Assembly: GCA_002480495.1 (NCBI GenBank)
Contig: DLCG01000004.1
Span: forward strand, 160,989-224,988
DNA from: Rhodobiaceae bacterium UBA7804
GTDB taxonomy: Bacteria > Pseudomonadota > Alphaproteobacteria > Parvibaculales > Parvibaculaceae
DNA: 64,000 nt
Direction of reading: 5' to 3'
Shown here piece after piece: positions 55,630 to 64,000 of this stretch (position 1 is its first letter; every line of letters starts with the position of its first letter). The translations under genes and the position numbers were made by a program. The notes beneath the pieces are model-generated. The model saw only the letters and a list, made by a program, of their open reading frames with translations, did not search any database and was not told the DNA's origin.

Positions 55630-56406
55630 ATGCGCTCGATCCTTGTCATGGCATTCGCCGCCCTCCTTCTCGCTCCGGCGTCCGCCGTCACCGCCGAACC
55701 GGCCGACCTCTTCGCGGCGCGCGGCGTCGACGGCACCTTCGTCCTCTATGACCCCGAAATGGAAAAGCTTGTCGTCGTGAACGAGGAACGCGCGAGAAAA
55801 CGGTTCGTCCCCGCCTCCACGTTCAAGGTGGCAAACAGCCTGATCGCACTCGAGACAGGGGCAGTCAAAAGCGTGGACGAGGTGCTCCCCTATGGCGGCG
55901 AACCGCAGCCATTCGAGAAATGGGAGCGCGACATGAGCATGCGCGAAGCAATCGCGATGTCGAATGTCGCCATCTATCAGGAAGTGGCGCGACGGATCGG
56001 CCTCGAACGAATGAGGACGATGCTCGCAGAACTCGATTACGGCAACCGTGATCCCGGCACGGTCATCGACCGTTTCTGGCTCGACGGGCCGCTCGCGATC
56101 AGCGCCGTCGAGGAAGCGGAATTCCTGGCGCGCCTCGCCCGGAGCGAATTGCCGCTTGCCACGGAAACGCAGGCGGCCGTCCGCGAGATCATGTTGCTGG
56201 AGGAAAAGGACGGAAAACGTCTCTACGGCAAGACCGGCTGGGCCTTCGCGGAAGGGGGCGGCGGGCTCGGCTGGTTCGTCGGCTGGGTGGAGCACGAAGG
56301 AGAGGTCCACGCCTTCGCGCTCAACCTGGACATGACGGAAGACAAACAGGCGGAATGGCGCATTCCGCTCGCGAAGGAATTCCTGAAAGAGCTGGGCGCG
56401 TGGTGA
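55630..56406 (+). CDS. Class D (OXA-type) beta-lactamase
   Basis: 258 residues from the ATG at 55630 (GGAGG 4 bp upstream). An N-terminal signal peptide (about 22 residues, ending ASAVTAEP) sends it to the periplasm. All class D motifs are present: PASTFK with Ser63 and Lys66, SNV (111-113), YGN (137-139), FWLDGPLAIS, and KTG (201-203). The serine opens beta-lactam rings; Lys66 is normally carboxylated. No mobile element, integron or resistance neighbour is near, so it looks like a chromosomal, intrinsic gene. Spectrum cannot be judged. Convergent with the MlrC gene 7 bp away. Confidence 0.93.
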   Translation: MRSILVMAFAALLLAPASAVTAEPADLFAARGVDGTFVLYDPEMEKLVVVNEERARKRFVPASTFKVANSLIALETGAVKSVDEVLPYGGEPQPFEKWERDMSMREAIAMSNVAIYQEVARRIGLERMRTMLAELDYGNRDPGTVIDRFWLDGPLAISAVEEAEFLARLARSELPLATETQAAVREIMLLEEKDGKRLYGKTGWAFAEGGGGLGWFVGWVEHEGEVHAFALNLDMTEDKQAEWRIPLAKEFLKELGAW

Positions 56407-56413
56407 AGAATGC

Positions 56414-57925
56414 CTAGCCGCCGAACCCATCGCCCATCGGCGTGATGCGCAGCCCCTTGCGGAGCCGCGTGAAAGGAAGCTTGGCAAGGTCGGCGGTATT
56501 GGGGCCCGGGCTCTCGACGACAAGAACCTCGCTCGACATCGGCCCGAAATCGGCCCGGAAATGGACGGAGCTCTTGACGACCAGAATACCGAGCTCGCGC
56601 GGATCGAGGCCGGTGTGACGGATCATCTCCTTGTCGGCGCATTGGCCCTTGCGCGAGGCGACGACGACCTGAACGCCATTCTTCCGCAAGCGGACGGTCG
56701 TGCCGAGCGACATGCGCGAACCGCCATAGAAGGGACCGGTGGCGAGGAACTCGCCATTGGTCACGCGCATCACCTCGAACTCGCCTTCGAGCGGACGTTC
56801 TTCGGGCGCACCGCCCGTCTTCGCGCCGAGGGCGAGCGTGACGGTCGCGCCCTCGCCCGCCTCCGCCGCGCGCGCCGCACTTTCCGGATCGAAGAGAACG
56901 GCGAGACAGGCATTCTGCGCATCCTGCGCGATCAGCTCCGCCAGAATGCCGATGGTGTCGCCATTGCCGCCGGCACCCGGATTGTCCTGCGTATCGGCGA
57001 GGACGATGGGACCCTTGCCGGGCGATGAATGCCTGATCGCGTGAGCAACGGCATCGCGCGCGGACCAGAGCTTCTCACGGAAATCGGGCTCCGCCTCTCG
57101 GGCGGCATCCGCGATGCGCTGGGCGGCTTCAGCCGCGGCCGCTTCCGTCTCGGCATAGGCGACGATAACAGGCCCGCATTCCGGGATGTCGACGGGCGGA
57201 AAGCCCGTCGTGAAGGAAACGCTGCTGACGCGGCCATTACCCGTGACGCGCCCCTCCTCCTCGGCGACGAGGCCATAAAGATGCGCGGCGGGTTCGATCA
57301 GCGTGCATTGCGCGGTAAGCGGGATCAGATAGTCGAGGCGGCGCATCGCCTTCGCCTGAGGTGTGCCGGACTTCACGAGATGGAAAAGATGCTCCGCAGC
57401 GCGCGCGCCCATCTCCGCCATGTCGACATGCGGATAGGTGCGATAGGCGATGAGCGCATCGGCCTGCGCCACCATACGCTCCGTCACATTGGCATGAAGG
57501 TCGAGCGAAGCGACAAGCGGCACGTCCTTGCCGATGACCTTGCGGACACGGGCGAGGATCTCGCCTTCGCCATCGTCGAAATGCTCGGTCACCATGGCGC
57601 CATGCAGATCGAGATAGACCGCATCGACACTTCCTGCCGCCTTCAACTCTTCGAGCATCATGGCCATGACGCGCTCGAAGGCATCCTCGGTGACATGCGC
57701 GGAGGGCGTCGCCGAACACCAGACGAGCGGCAGCAGCGTATTGCCGGGCGAGGCCGCGTCGATGAAGCCCGCGACCGGCACGTTCATGCCCTGAAAGGCG
57801 GAAAGAAGCCCCTCGCCGCGCTGCAGCGCGGGCCAGGAATCCGCCTGCTCGAACGCTGCGTAATCCGCCTTTGTCGGCGCGAAGGTGTTGGTCTCGTGCT
57901 GGAAGCCGCCGACGGCAATGCGCAT
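56414..57925 (-). CDS. M81 family metallopeptidase (MlrC-like)
   Basis: 503 residues. MlrC, a zinc peptidase first known from microcystin breakdown, defines the family. Landmarks: MRIAVGGFQHETNTFAPTKADYAAF at the start with the metal-binding His/Glu, VYLDLHGAMVTEHFDDGEGE, and PIVLADTQDNPGAGGNGD in the C-terminal domain. Most members are found outside microcystin pathways and act on unknown peptides. Cytoplasmic. Stands alone, convergent with the beta-lactamase gene; the gap upstream (57926-58187) carries a hairpin-rich repeat. Confidence 0.9.
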   Translation of the reverse strand: MRIAVGGFQHETNTFAPTKADYAAFEQADSWPALQRGEGLLSAFQGMNVPVAGFIDAASPGNTLLPLVWCSATPSAHVTEDAFERVMAMMLEELKAAGSVDAVYLDLHGAMVTEHFDDGEGEILARVRKVIGKDVPLVASLDLHANVTERMVAQADALIAYRTYPHVDMAEMGARAAEHLFHLVKSGTPQAKAMRRLDYLIPLTAQCTLIEPAAHLYGLVAEEEGRVTGNGRVSSVSFTTGFPPVDIPECGPVIVAYAETEAAAAEAAQRIADAAREAEPDFREKLWSARDAVAHAIRHSSPGKGPIVLADTQDNPGAGGNGDTIGILAELIAQDAQNACLAVLFDPESAARAAEAGEGATVTLALGAKTGGAPEERPLEGEFEVMRVTNGEFLATGPFYGGSRMSLGTTVRLRKNGVQVVVASRKGQCADKEMIRHTGLDPRELGILVVKSSVHFRADFGPMSSEVLVVESPGPNTADLAKLPFTRLRKGLRITPMGDGFGG

Positions 57926-58003
57926 GGAGAAATCACTTTCTATTCGTCATGTCCCTTGATCGCGGGCTCCCCCGATGATGCAGGGCCTGTCCCGAAACTC
58001 AAG

Positions 58004-58115
58004 TGTCGTCCCGGAACTTGCCTGTCCCGGCGAAGGCCGGGATCACCGGGACCCAATCCACCTCTCCGGCAAGAACGGCGGCCAATGGGTCCCGGAAATA
58101 AATCCCGGGATGACA
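58004..58115. repeat. Nested inverted-repeat element in the MlrC/EthD gap
   Basis: Outer arms TGTCGTCCCGG (58004-58014) and CCGGGATGACA (58105-58115, one mismatch); inner stems CCCGGC-GAAG-GCCGGG (58026-58041) and CCGGGACCCA (58046-58055) with TGGGTCCCGG (58086-58095). The whole can fold into a branched structure. Elements of this look (GTCATCCCGGG... with tTCCGGGACCCA) are commonly multicopy in alphaproteobacterial genomes, so this is probably a dispersed non-coding repeat. Confidence 0.65.
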
Positions 58116-58187
58116 TCTTTGGTTTTGGTGAAGGACGTAGCAAACTCGCAGTCAACGAAATCAGAAGAAACAACCGGGAGGACCAAC

Positions 58188-58571
58188 ATGATCAAGCTCA
58201 CCTTCTGCCTCACCCGCCTGCCGAAGTTGACGGTGGAGGAGTTCCAGGACTACTGGTGGAACAAGCATGCGCCGCTGGTGAAGAGCCATCGCGAAGCGTT
58301 GCGCATCAAGCGCTATGTGCAGATGCATTCCGCCGACCCGGCCCTCGCCGAGGCCCTGCGCACGTCACGCACCGGCTCACTCGACAAGGCCCCGGCCGTC
58401 TATGACGGCGTGGCGCAACTCTGGTGGGAGAGCCTCGACGATATCGCCGCCGCCATGTCGACGCCCGAAGGGGCGGAAGCCGGACGCCAGCTTCTGGAAG
58501 ACGAGGCGAAATTCATCGATTTCGCGAAATCGCCGCTCTGGTTCGGCGAAGAGAAGGTCGTGTTCGGATAG
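58188..58571 (+). CDS. EthD-domain protein
   Basis: 127 residues from the ATG at 58188 (GGGAGG ribosome site). The EthD pattern is clear: MIKLTFCLTRLPKLTVEEFQDYWWNKHAPLVKSHREAL, and VAQLWWESLDDIAAAMSTPEG, a dimeric alpha+beta barrel related to ABM proteins. EthD was found in ethyl tert-butyl ether degradation; others have no known substrate. Follows the hairpin repeat. Convergent with the Sel1-repeat gene, with only 3 bp between the stops. Confidence 0.88.
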   Translation: MIKLTFCLTRLPKLTVEEFQDYWWNKHAPLVKSHREALRIKRYVQMHSADPALAEALRTSRTGSLDKAPAVYDGVAQLWWESLDDIAAAMSTPEGAEAGRQLLEDEAKFIDFAKSPLWFGEEKVVFG

Positions 58572-58574
58572 GAC

Positions 58575-59330
58575 TTACGTCCCGCCATGGGAGGCGACCC
58601 AGGTGTCGGCCATTTCCAGGGCCTTCTCCTTCTCGCCGGGCTTCATCCAGCCTTCGTATTTTTCCATGAGTTCGTCGGTCGCCGCCCTCTGCGCTTGATC
58701 GCCGAAACGATTTGCGAGCATGAGATAGCCCCAGCCATCGATCCGGTCCTTGGCGACGCCCTCTCCTTCCATGTGAATGCGGCCAAGCTCGGCAAAGGCG
58801 GGCGCATAACGCTTCTTCGCGGCGAGGAGAAGCCAGCGCAGGCTTTCCGTGCGGTCGACCGGCGTACCCCAGCCATTCCTGTGCATCAGGGAAATGTAGT
58901 ATTGCGCGTCGGCCCGCTGAGCGAGCGAGGCCGCCTCGAAACTCTTCAGCGCCTGCGCGTAATTGCGCTTGAGCCCGATCCTCTCATTGCCTTCGAGATA
59001 TATCTCGCCGAGCCGCACGGCGGCGGCAGGCTGCCCGCCGCGCGCGGCGATGAGCAGATATTCATAGGCCTGCGCTTCGGACTTCGACACGCCGCCGACA
59101 CCCTTGTCGTAGAGATTGGCCAGAATCCACGCAGCCCCCGTATGTCCGCCTTTCGCCGCCTCCTTCCACTCGGTGACGGCGCTTTCCATGTCGCCCGCCT
59201 GCTGCGCGGCCACACCCCGGTCATAGGCGGCTCTCGCTTCATAGGACGGTTCCGCGAAAACGGCGCCCGTCGCGGCCAGATTGAGGCCGAAAGCGGCGGC
59301 GAGGACGGCAAGGCTCTTGCGGACGGTCAT
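58575..59330 (-). CDS. Exported Sel1-repeat (TPR-like) protein
   Basis: 251 residues from the ATG at 59330 (ribosome site AGGAG); the longer open frame upstream is unsupported. Signal peptide ends in AVFAEP. Five or six Sel1-like repeats follow, for example AAYDRGVAAQQAGDMESAVTEW, GHTGAAWILANLYDKGVGGVSKSEAQAYEYLLIAA, and GWGTPVDRTESLRWLLLAA. Sel1 repeats act as scaffolds for protein contacts. Function unknown. Alone, after ilvD on the same strand. Confidence 0.85.
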   Translation of the reverse strand: MTVRKSLAVLAAAFGLNLAATGAVFAEPSYEARAAYDRGVAAQQAGDMESAVTEWKEAAKGGHTGAAWILANLYDKGVGGVSKSEAQAYEYLLIAARGGQPAAAVRLGEIYLEGNERIGLKRNYAQALKSFEAASLAQRADAQYYISLMHRNGWGTPVDRTESLRWLLLAAKKRYAPAFAELGRIHMEGEGVAKDRIDGWGYLMLANRFGDQAQRAATDELMEKYEGWMKPGEKEKALEMADTWVASHGGT

Positions 59331-59425
59331 GAGTTCTCCTGAAGCACCTGACAAGCATCGGAGCCATTCTGACAGAACGGCCCCGAAACTCATATTAAAT
59401 GGCGAAATATGGTGAAGCTGTGGCC

Positions 59426-61156
59426 TCAAATATCCGCATAGACGTGCTTTTCCGCCTTTGCGCCGGGATGAGTGACGGCGCCCTTGCGAGCCGGGCCCAC
59501 AAGCTGGGCATATTTCCAGAGCGCGCCGGAAGCGTAATCCGTCTCTCGCGGCTTCCACGCGGCGCGGCGCTTTTCGAGCGTGGCTTCATCGACCTCCAGT
59601 TCGATGGTGCCTGCCTCGGCGTCGATCTCGATGATGTCGCCATTCTCGATCAGCGCGATGGGCCCGCCGACGGCCGCCTCCGGCCCGACATGGCCGATAC
59701 AGAAACCGCGCGTGGCGCCGGAGAAGCGGCCATCGGTGATGAGCGCGACCTTGTCGCCCATGCCCTGCCCATATAGCGCGGCGGTGGTAGCGAGCATCTC
59801 GCGCATGCCGGGGCCGCCCTTGGGACCCTCATAGCGGATGACGAGAACCTCGCCCTCCTTGTAGTTGCGCTTCTCCACCGCGGCGAAGGCATCCTCCTCG
59901 CAGTCGAAGCAACGGGCGGGCCCGCGGAACCTCAGCTTTTCCTTCGCCATGCCAGCCACCTTGACGATGGCGCCATCCGGCGCGAGCGATCCCTGCAGGC
60001 CGACCACACCGCCCGTCGGCGAGAGCGGGTTCGTCACGGGACGGACGATCTTCTGCTCGGTGTTGAAGGTGACATCCTTCAGATTGTCGGCGAGCGACTG
60101 GCCGGTGACGGTCAGGCAATCGCCATGCAGATAGCCGCCATCGAGCAGCGTCTTCAGCACGAGCGAGACGCCGCCGACCTCGAAGAGGTCCTTCGCGACA
60201 TACTGGCCGCCGGGCTTCAGGTCCGCGATATAGGGCGTCTTCTTGAAGATCTCCGCGATCTCCATCAGGTCGAAATCGATGCCGACTTCATGCGCGATGG
60301 CAGGCAGATGAAGACCGCCATTCGTGGAACCGCCCGTCGCGGCCACGACAACCGCCGCGTTTTCCAGCGCCTTGCGCGTGACGATGTCGCGCGGACGGAT
60401 GTTGTTCGCGAGGAGATGCATGACGGCGCGGCCGGAGGCTTCCGCATATTCGTCGCGGCTCTCGTAAGGCGCGGGCGCGCCGGCCGATCCCGGCAGGGCA
60501 AGGCCCATCGCTTCCGAAACGCAGGCCATGGTGTTCGCCGTGTATTGCCCGCCGCAGGCACCGGCGGAGGGACAGGCGACGCATTCGAGCGCGTGCAGTT
60601 CCTCATCGTCGAGATTGCCCGCCGAATGCTGGCCGACCGCCTCGAAGACGTCCTGCACCGTGACGTCCTTGCCCTTGAAATGGCCCGGCAGGATCGACCC
60701 GCCATACATGAAGACGGAAGGGACGTTGAGGCGCACCATCGACATCATCATGCCGGGCAGCGACTTGTCGCAGCCAGCAAGACCGACAAGCGCATCGTAG
60801 CAATGGCCGCGCATGGTGAGCTCGACGGAATCCGCGATGAGGTCGCGGCTCGCAAGCGAGGACTTCATGCCCTGATGCCCCATGGCGATGCCGTCCGTTA
60901 CCGTAATGGTGCAGAATTCGCGCGGCGTGCCGCCGCTCTGCGAAACGCCCTTCTTCACCGATTGCGCCTGACGCATGAGCGCGATGTTGCAGGGAGCGGC
61001 CTCGTTCCAGCAGGTCGCGACGCCAACGAAGGGCTGCGCGATTTCCTCTTCGCTGAGGCCCATCGCGTAATAGTAGGAACGATGCGGCGCGCGCTCCGGC
61101 CCGACCGAAACATGACGGCTGGGCAGTTTCGACTTGTCGAATGTCTTTGCGTTCAT
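59426..61156 (-). CDS. ilvD: Dihydroxy-acid dehydratase
   Basis: 576 residues. Dehydrates 2,3-dihydroxy-acids to 2-keto acids in branched-chain amino-acid synthesis. The three cluster-binding cysteines are present: Cys56 (CWNEAAPCN), Cys129 ([11 protein letters not shown]) and Cys201 ([16 protein letters not shown]). Such enzymes carry a [2Fe-2S] or [4Fe-4S] cluster. A related group (sugar-acid dehydratases, EDD) has the same motifs, but the sequence reads as IlvD. Divergent from the alcohol dehydrogenase gene across 224 bp. Confidence 0.93.
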   Translation of the reverse strand: MNAKTFDKSKLPSRHVSVGPERAPHRSYYYAMGLSEEEIAQPFVGVATCWNEAAPCNIALMRQAQSVKKGVSQSGGTPREFCTITVTDGIAMGHQGMKSSLASRDLIADSVELTMRGHCYDALVGLAGCDKSLPGMMMSMVRLNVPSVFMYGGSILPGHFKGKDVTVQDVFEAVGQHSAGNLDDEELHALECVACPSAGACGGQYTANTMACVSEAMGLALPGSAGAPAPYESRDEYAEASGRAVMHLLANNIRPRDIVTRKALENAAVVVAATGGSTNGGLHLPAIAHEVGIDFDLMEIAEIFKKTPYIADLKPGGQYVAKDLFEVGGVSLVLKTLLDGGYLHGDCLTVTGQSLADNLKDVTFNTEQKIVRPVTNPLSPTGGVVGLQGSLAPDGAIVKVAGMAKEKLRFRGPARCFDCEEDAFAAVEKRNYKEGEVLVIRYEGPKGGPGMREMLATTAALYGQGMGDKVALITDGRFSGATRGFCIGHVGPEAAVGGPIALIENGDIIEIDAEAGTIELEVDEATLEKRRAAWKPRETDYASGALWKYAQLVGPARKGAVTHPGAKAEKHVYADI

Positions 61157-61380
61157 GCACTTACGCCCGCCGGGCAGGCGGCTCCTGCTGGTCGATGAAG
61201 ATGGCGGGATACTAGGCGGAGTGGCGAAGGCGATAAAGTCCTACCGGTTCGCTATGATTTTCTGCATGCCGGTTTGCGAGGGCGAGTTGACCCGGCGGCA
61301 TGGGCGGGGGAAGATTCCGCCCAACCGGAACCCAAGAATCGAAATCATCGACAAAATCCGGAAACAGGGAGAATTCAACC

Positions 61381-62466
61381 ATGAAAGCCGCCGTTCTGCG
61401 CGAGGTGGGCAAGCCGCTCACCATCGAGAATGTCCAGATCAACAAGCCGGGACCCCACGAGGTGCTGATCCGCACCGCGGCAGCGGGCGTCTGCCACTCG
61501 GACCTCCACTTCGTCGAGGGCTCCTACCCCTACCCGCTGCCCGCCGTGCTCGGCCATGAAAGCGCGGGCGTCGTCGAACAGGTGGGCTCGGAAGTGCGCA
61601 CGGTGAAACCGGGCGATCACGTCATCACCTGTCTTTCCGCCTTTTGCGGCCATTGCGAACACTGCCTGACAGGGCACATGTCGCGCTGCGTCAGCCCGGA
61701 AACGAAGCGCGAGGCGGGCGAGGAGCCGCGGCTCGGCGAAGCGCCCGGCGCGATGAACCAGTTCCTCAATCTCTCGTCCTTCGCGGAGCAGATGCTGATC
61801 CACGAACATGCTTGCGTGGCGATCCGCAAGGACATGCCGCTCGACCGCGCGGCGCTGATCGGCTGCTCGGTAACGACGGGCGTCGGCGCGGTGATCCACA
61901 CCTCGCAGGTCCGCCCCGGCGAAACCGTTGCCGTGATCGGCTGCGGCGGCGTCGGCCTTGCTTGCATCAACGGCGCCGCGATTGCGGGCGCGGGCCGCAT
62001 CATCGCCGTCGACATGCAGGGCTCCAAGCTCAACCTCGCCAAGGAATTCGGCGCGACCGACGTCGTGAACCCCAAGGACGGCGACCCCGTGCAGCAGGTG
62101 CTCGAACTCACGGGCGGCGGCGTCCATCACTCCTTCGAGGCCATCGGCCTCAAGGCGACGACGGAACAGGCCTTCCGCATGCTCGGCCGCGGCGGCACGG
62201 CGAACGTGATCGGCATGATCCCGGTCGGCGTGAACATCGAACTGCACGGCGCGGATTTCCTCGGCGAAAAGCGCATCCAGGGCTCGATCATGGGCTCGAA
62301 CCGCTTCCCGGTGGACATGCCCCGCTTCGTGGACTTCTACATGTCCGGCAAGCTGAAGCTCGACGAGATGATCTCGCGGCGCATCAAGCTCGAACAGGTG
62401 AACGAGGCATTCGACGAATTGAAGCGCGGCGAACTCGCCCGCTCGGTGATCGTGTTCGACGCCTGA
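61381..62466 (+). CDS. Zinc-dependent alcohol dehydrogenase (class III-like MDR)
   Basis: 361 residues from the ATG at 61381; a longer frame to 61300 is unsupported. Catalytic zinc ligands Cys38 (AAGVCHSD) and His59-Glu60 (GHES), and structural zinc cysteines 89, 92, 95 and 103 (CGHCEHCLTGHMSRC). NAD site GCGGVGLACINGA. Resembles the class III or NDMA-type group; the exact alcohol is not inferable. A strong terminator follows. Confidence 0.9.
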   Translation: MKAAVLREVGKPLTIENVQINKPGPHEVLIRTAAAGVCHSDLHFVEGSYPYPLPAVLGHESAGVVEQVGSEVRTVKPGDHVITCLSAFCGHCEHCLTGHMSRCVSPETKREAGEEPRLGEAPGAMNQFLNLSSFAEQMLIHEHACVAIRKDMPLDRAALIGCSVTTGVGAVIHTSQVRPGETVAVIGCGGVGLACINGAAIAGAGRIIAVDMQGSKLNLAKEFGATDVVNPKDGDPVQQVLELTGGGVHHSFEAIGLKATTEQAFRMLGRGGTANVIGMIPVGVNIELHGADFLGEKRIQGSIMGSNRFPVDMPRFVDFYMSGKLKLDEMISRRIKLEQVNEAFDELKRGELARSVIVFDA

Positions 62467-62490
62467 CGGCCCGGCGCGGCGGAAAAGGAA

Positions 62491-62516
62491 AAGGCGGCCC
62501 CCGTGGCCGCCTTTTT
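62491..62516 (+). terminator. Rho-independent terminator of the alcohol dehydrogenase gene
   Basis: Arms AAGGCGGCC and GGCCGCCTT (9 bp, perfect) with a 5-nt loop, then TTTTT. Starts 24 bp after the stop codon. Confidence 0.88.
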
Positions 62517-62593
62517 CGTTCACGGATGCGTGACCCGGTTTAAGGAACGCTTCGGCAGGGCCAGCGTTCAATGGACGGGAAAGGAGCCGTTCC

Positions 62594-62833
62594 ATGAACG
62601 AAACGCTGATTTTCACCGATCCGCTCAGCCTGATCATTCTGGTGATCGCGCTGATCGTGCTGCTGCCGGTGCTGATCTGGCTTGGCATCACGGTGCTGTG
62701 GATCGCGGTCGGGCTCTTCGCAGGCGTCTTCGTCTATTTCTTCCTGCTCTACCTTTTCGGCATACCGCTCCTCGCCGCGGCGGGCGGGATCGCCGTCGCG
62801 CTCATGATCTGGGCGGCGCTGCTGAGGGGGTGA
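62594..62833 (+). CDS. Small hypothetical membrane protein
   Basis: 79 residues, mostly hydrophobic. Two long or three short spans (LIILVIALIVLLPVLIWLG, VLWIAVGLFAGVFVYFFLLYLFG, LLAAAGGIAVALMIWAAL). Start supported by AAGGAG at 7 bp. No family recognised. It is convergent with valS, only 3 bp separating the stops. Confidence 0.65.
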   Translation: MNETLIFTDPLSLIILVIALIVLLPVLIWLGITVLWIAVGLFAGVFVYFFLLYLFGIPLLAAAGGIAVALMIWAALLRG

Positions 62834-62836
62834 GGC

Positions 62837-64000
62837 TCACGCCGCCCCTTCGAGCCGCTTCAGCGCATCGGCGAACTTCGCGATTGCCGCTTCGGCATCG
62901 GCCTTGCGCTCGCGCTGCTCTTCCACGACATGCTCCGGGGCGCCGGCGAGGAACTTCGCATTGCCGAGCTTCGCGTCGATCTTCTTCACTTCGCCTTCGA
63001 GCTTGTCGAGCTCCTTGCGCAGACGCGCCGTCTCGGCCTTGAGGTCGATGACGTCGGCAAGCGGCAGGATGAGCGTCGCCTCGTCGAGAACGAGCTGAAC
63101 CGCGCCATGCGGAATGTCGGCCGCGATCTCGACGCTCGACAAACGCGCGAGACGGTCGATCAGGCTGCGGTGACGCTCGAGCCGGGCAAGGCTCGTCTCG
63201 TTCGCATCCTTGATGAGAAGCGCGATCTTCGCGCCCGCAGGCACATTCATTTCGGCGCGGACGGAACGGACCTCGGAGATGAAACGGATGACCCAGTCCA
63301 TCTCCGCATCCGCCGAGGCATCGCCAAGCCCGATGCGCGCGGGCCAGGGCGCGGTGACGAGCATGGTCTCGCGCTTCGGACCCTTCTCGCCCGTGCGCTG
63401 CCAGAGCTCTTCGGTGACGAAGGGCATGAAGGGATGGAGCATGAGCAGGATGCGGTCGAGCGCCCAGGCGGCGGTCGCGCGGGTCTCCGCCTTCGCTTCC
63501 TCGTTTTCGCCCATCAGGAGCGGCTTGATGAATTCGAGATACCAGTCGCAGAAGACGTTCCAGACGAAGCGATAGGCTGCGTTCGCCGCGTCGTTGAAGC
63601 GATAGGCCTCGATGGCTTCCGTGATCTCGGCGGAGGTGCGCTCGGCCTCGCCCGCGATCCACTTGTTGACGGTCTGCTTCACCTTCGCCGGATCGAAACC
63701 CTCGACGCGCACGCATTCGTTCATCTCGCAGAAACGCGCCGCGTTCCAGAGCTTGGTGCCGAAATTGCGATAGCCTTCGACACGGCTCGTCGCGAGCTTG
63801 ATGTCGCGGCCCTGCGCCGCCATTGCGGCGAGCGTGAAGCGCAGCGCGTCAGCGCCATATTCGTCGATGATCTGCAGGGGATCGATCACGTTCCCCTTCG
63901 TCTTCGACATCTTCTGGCCCTTCTCGTCGCGGACAAGGGCATGGATGTAGACGGTGTGGAACGGCACTTCGTTCATGAAGTGCAGGCCCATCATCATCAT
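62837..64000 (-). CDS. valS: Valyl-tRNA synthetase (C-terminal part, cut by the window edge)
   Basis: 387 residues of a longer protein; the 5' end lies beyond position 64000. Class I synthetase: the KMSKS-type motif is KMSKTKGN, preceded by FMNEVPFHTVYIHALVRDEKGQ. The anticodon-binding domain follows (TKLWNAARFCEMNE to FMPFVTEELWQRTGEKG), then a C-terminal coiled coil with ARLRKELDKLEGEVKKIDAKLGNAKFLAGAPEHVVEEQRERKAD-like heptads that contacts tRNA-Val. Ends normally at a stop codon. Confidence 0.96.
   Translation of the reverse strand: MMMMGLHFMNEVPFHTVYIHALVRDEKGQKMSKTKGNVIDPLQIIDEYGADALRFTLAAMAAQGRDIKLATSRVEGYRNFGTKLWNAARFCEMNECVRVEGFDPAKVKQTVNKWIAGEAERTSAEITEAIEAYRFNDAANAAYRFVWNVFCDWYLEFIKPLLMGENEEAKAETRATAAWALDRILLMLHPFMPFVTEELWQRTGEKGPKRETMLVTAPWPARIGLGDASADAEMDWVIRFISEVRSVRAEMNVPAGAKIALLIKDANETSLARLERHRSLIDRLARLSSVEIAADIPHGAVQLVLDEATLILPLADVIDLKAETARLRKELDKLEGEVKKIDAKLGNAKFLAGAPEHVVEEQRERKADAEAAIAKFADALKRLEGAA

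Noticed and set aside
1..64000. CRISPR arrays, insertion sequences, prophage or a dedicated defence system
   Set aside because: No regularly spaced direct repeats longer than the 11-bp-period arrays, and no transposase, integrase, Cas, restriction or toxin-antitoxin genes were found.

Overview
The window is 64 kb of GC-rich, densely coding chromosome from an alphaproteobacterium. Several signs point there: the order argS, SPOR protein, nagZ, scpA, scpB, tatABC, serS, surE, pcm, nlpD, yajC, secDF; the order gyrA, coaD, two cyclophilins, queA, tgt; folate-type TrmFO; an ErpA gene divergent from dgt; and a GTTC-N7-GTTC SOS box. A Parvibaculum-like member of the Hyphomicrobiales would fit, but the genus is a guess. 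Almost everything is core genome. I found no insertion sequence, integrase, phage gene, CRISPR array or rRNA.

Layout. 0-9 kb (minus strand): a TPR/SPOR envelope protein, glmU-glmS (UDP-GlcNAc supply), galE, and cysD-cysNC (sulfate activation to PAPS). 9-15 kb (mixed strands): beta carbonic anhydrase, a RodZ-like protein, two tandem Rnk/GreA-C genes behind a structured leader, a GFA-fold protein, DUF1993, a membrane protein, a sulfotransferase and tRNA-Lys(TTT). 15-24 kb (minus): tgt, queA, two cyclophilins, coaD, gyrA, a PP2C-like phosphatase, ssb and a 75-residue DUF1640-like membrane protein. 24-34 kb (plus): uvrA, a Tat-exported PhoD phosphatase, two tandem amidases and trmFO. 34-52.5 kb (mostly minus): an NDUFAF6-like protein, a PuuD-like membrane protein, Mth938, secF-secD-yajC, nlpD-pcm-surE-serS, tatC-tatB-tatA, scpB-scpA-nagZ-SPOR-argS and dgt; one DUF815 ATPase gene points the other way. 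52.5-64 kb (mixed, more accessory): erpA, xthA, an AraC regulator, a monooxygenase-fold protein, an OXA-type beta-lactamase, an MlrC-like peptidase, EthD, a Sel1-repeat protein, ilvD, a zinc alcohol dehydrogenase, a small membrane protein and the 3' part of valS.

How the genes fit together. Much of the window serves the cell envelope: UDP-sugar synthesis, Sec and Tat export, NlpD, two SPOR proteins, NagZ and a RodZ-like protein. A second theme is genome upkeep (gyrA, ssb, uvrA, scpAB, dgt, xthA). A third is tRNA modification and charging (tgt, queA, trmFO, argS, serS, valS, tRNA-Lys). PAPS from CysD/CysNC could feed the sulfotransferase.

The least explained signals are non-coding. Two convergent intergenic spaces 44 kb apart each carry three direct repeats of CGTCAY with an 11-bp period, share an exact 17-mer, and carry a CCCCG/CGGGG hairpin. 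They resemble tandem PhoB/OmpR-type sites, but no gene start lies downstream of them. A perfect SOS box sits just upstream of the small DUF1640-like gene, divergent from uvrA. Among proteins, Tgt has lost three of its four zinc ligands and GyrA has Gln at the quinolone-contact position 83.
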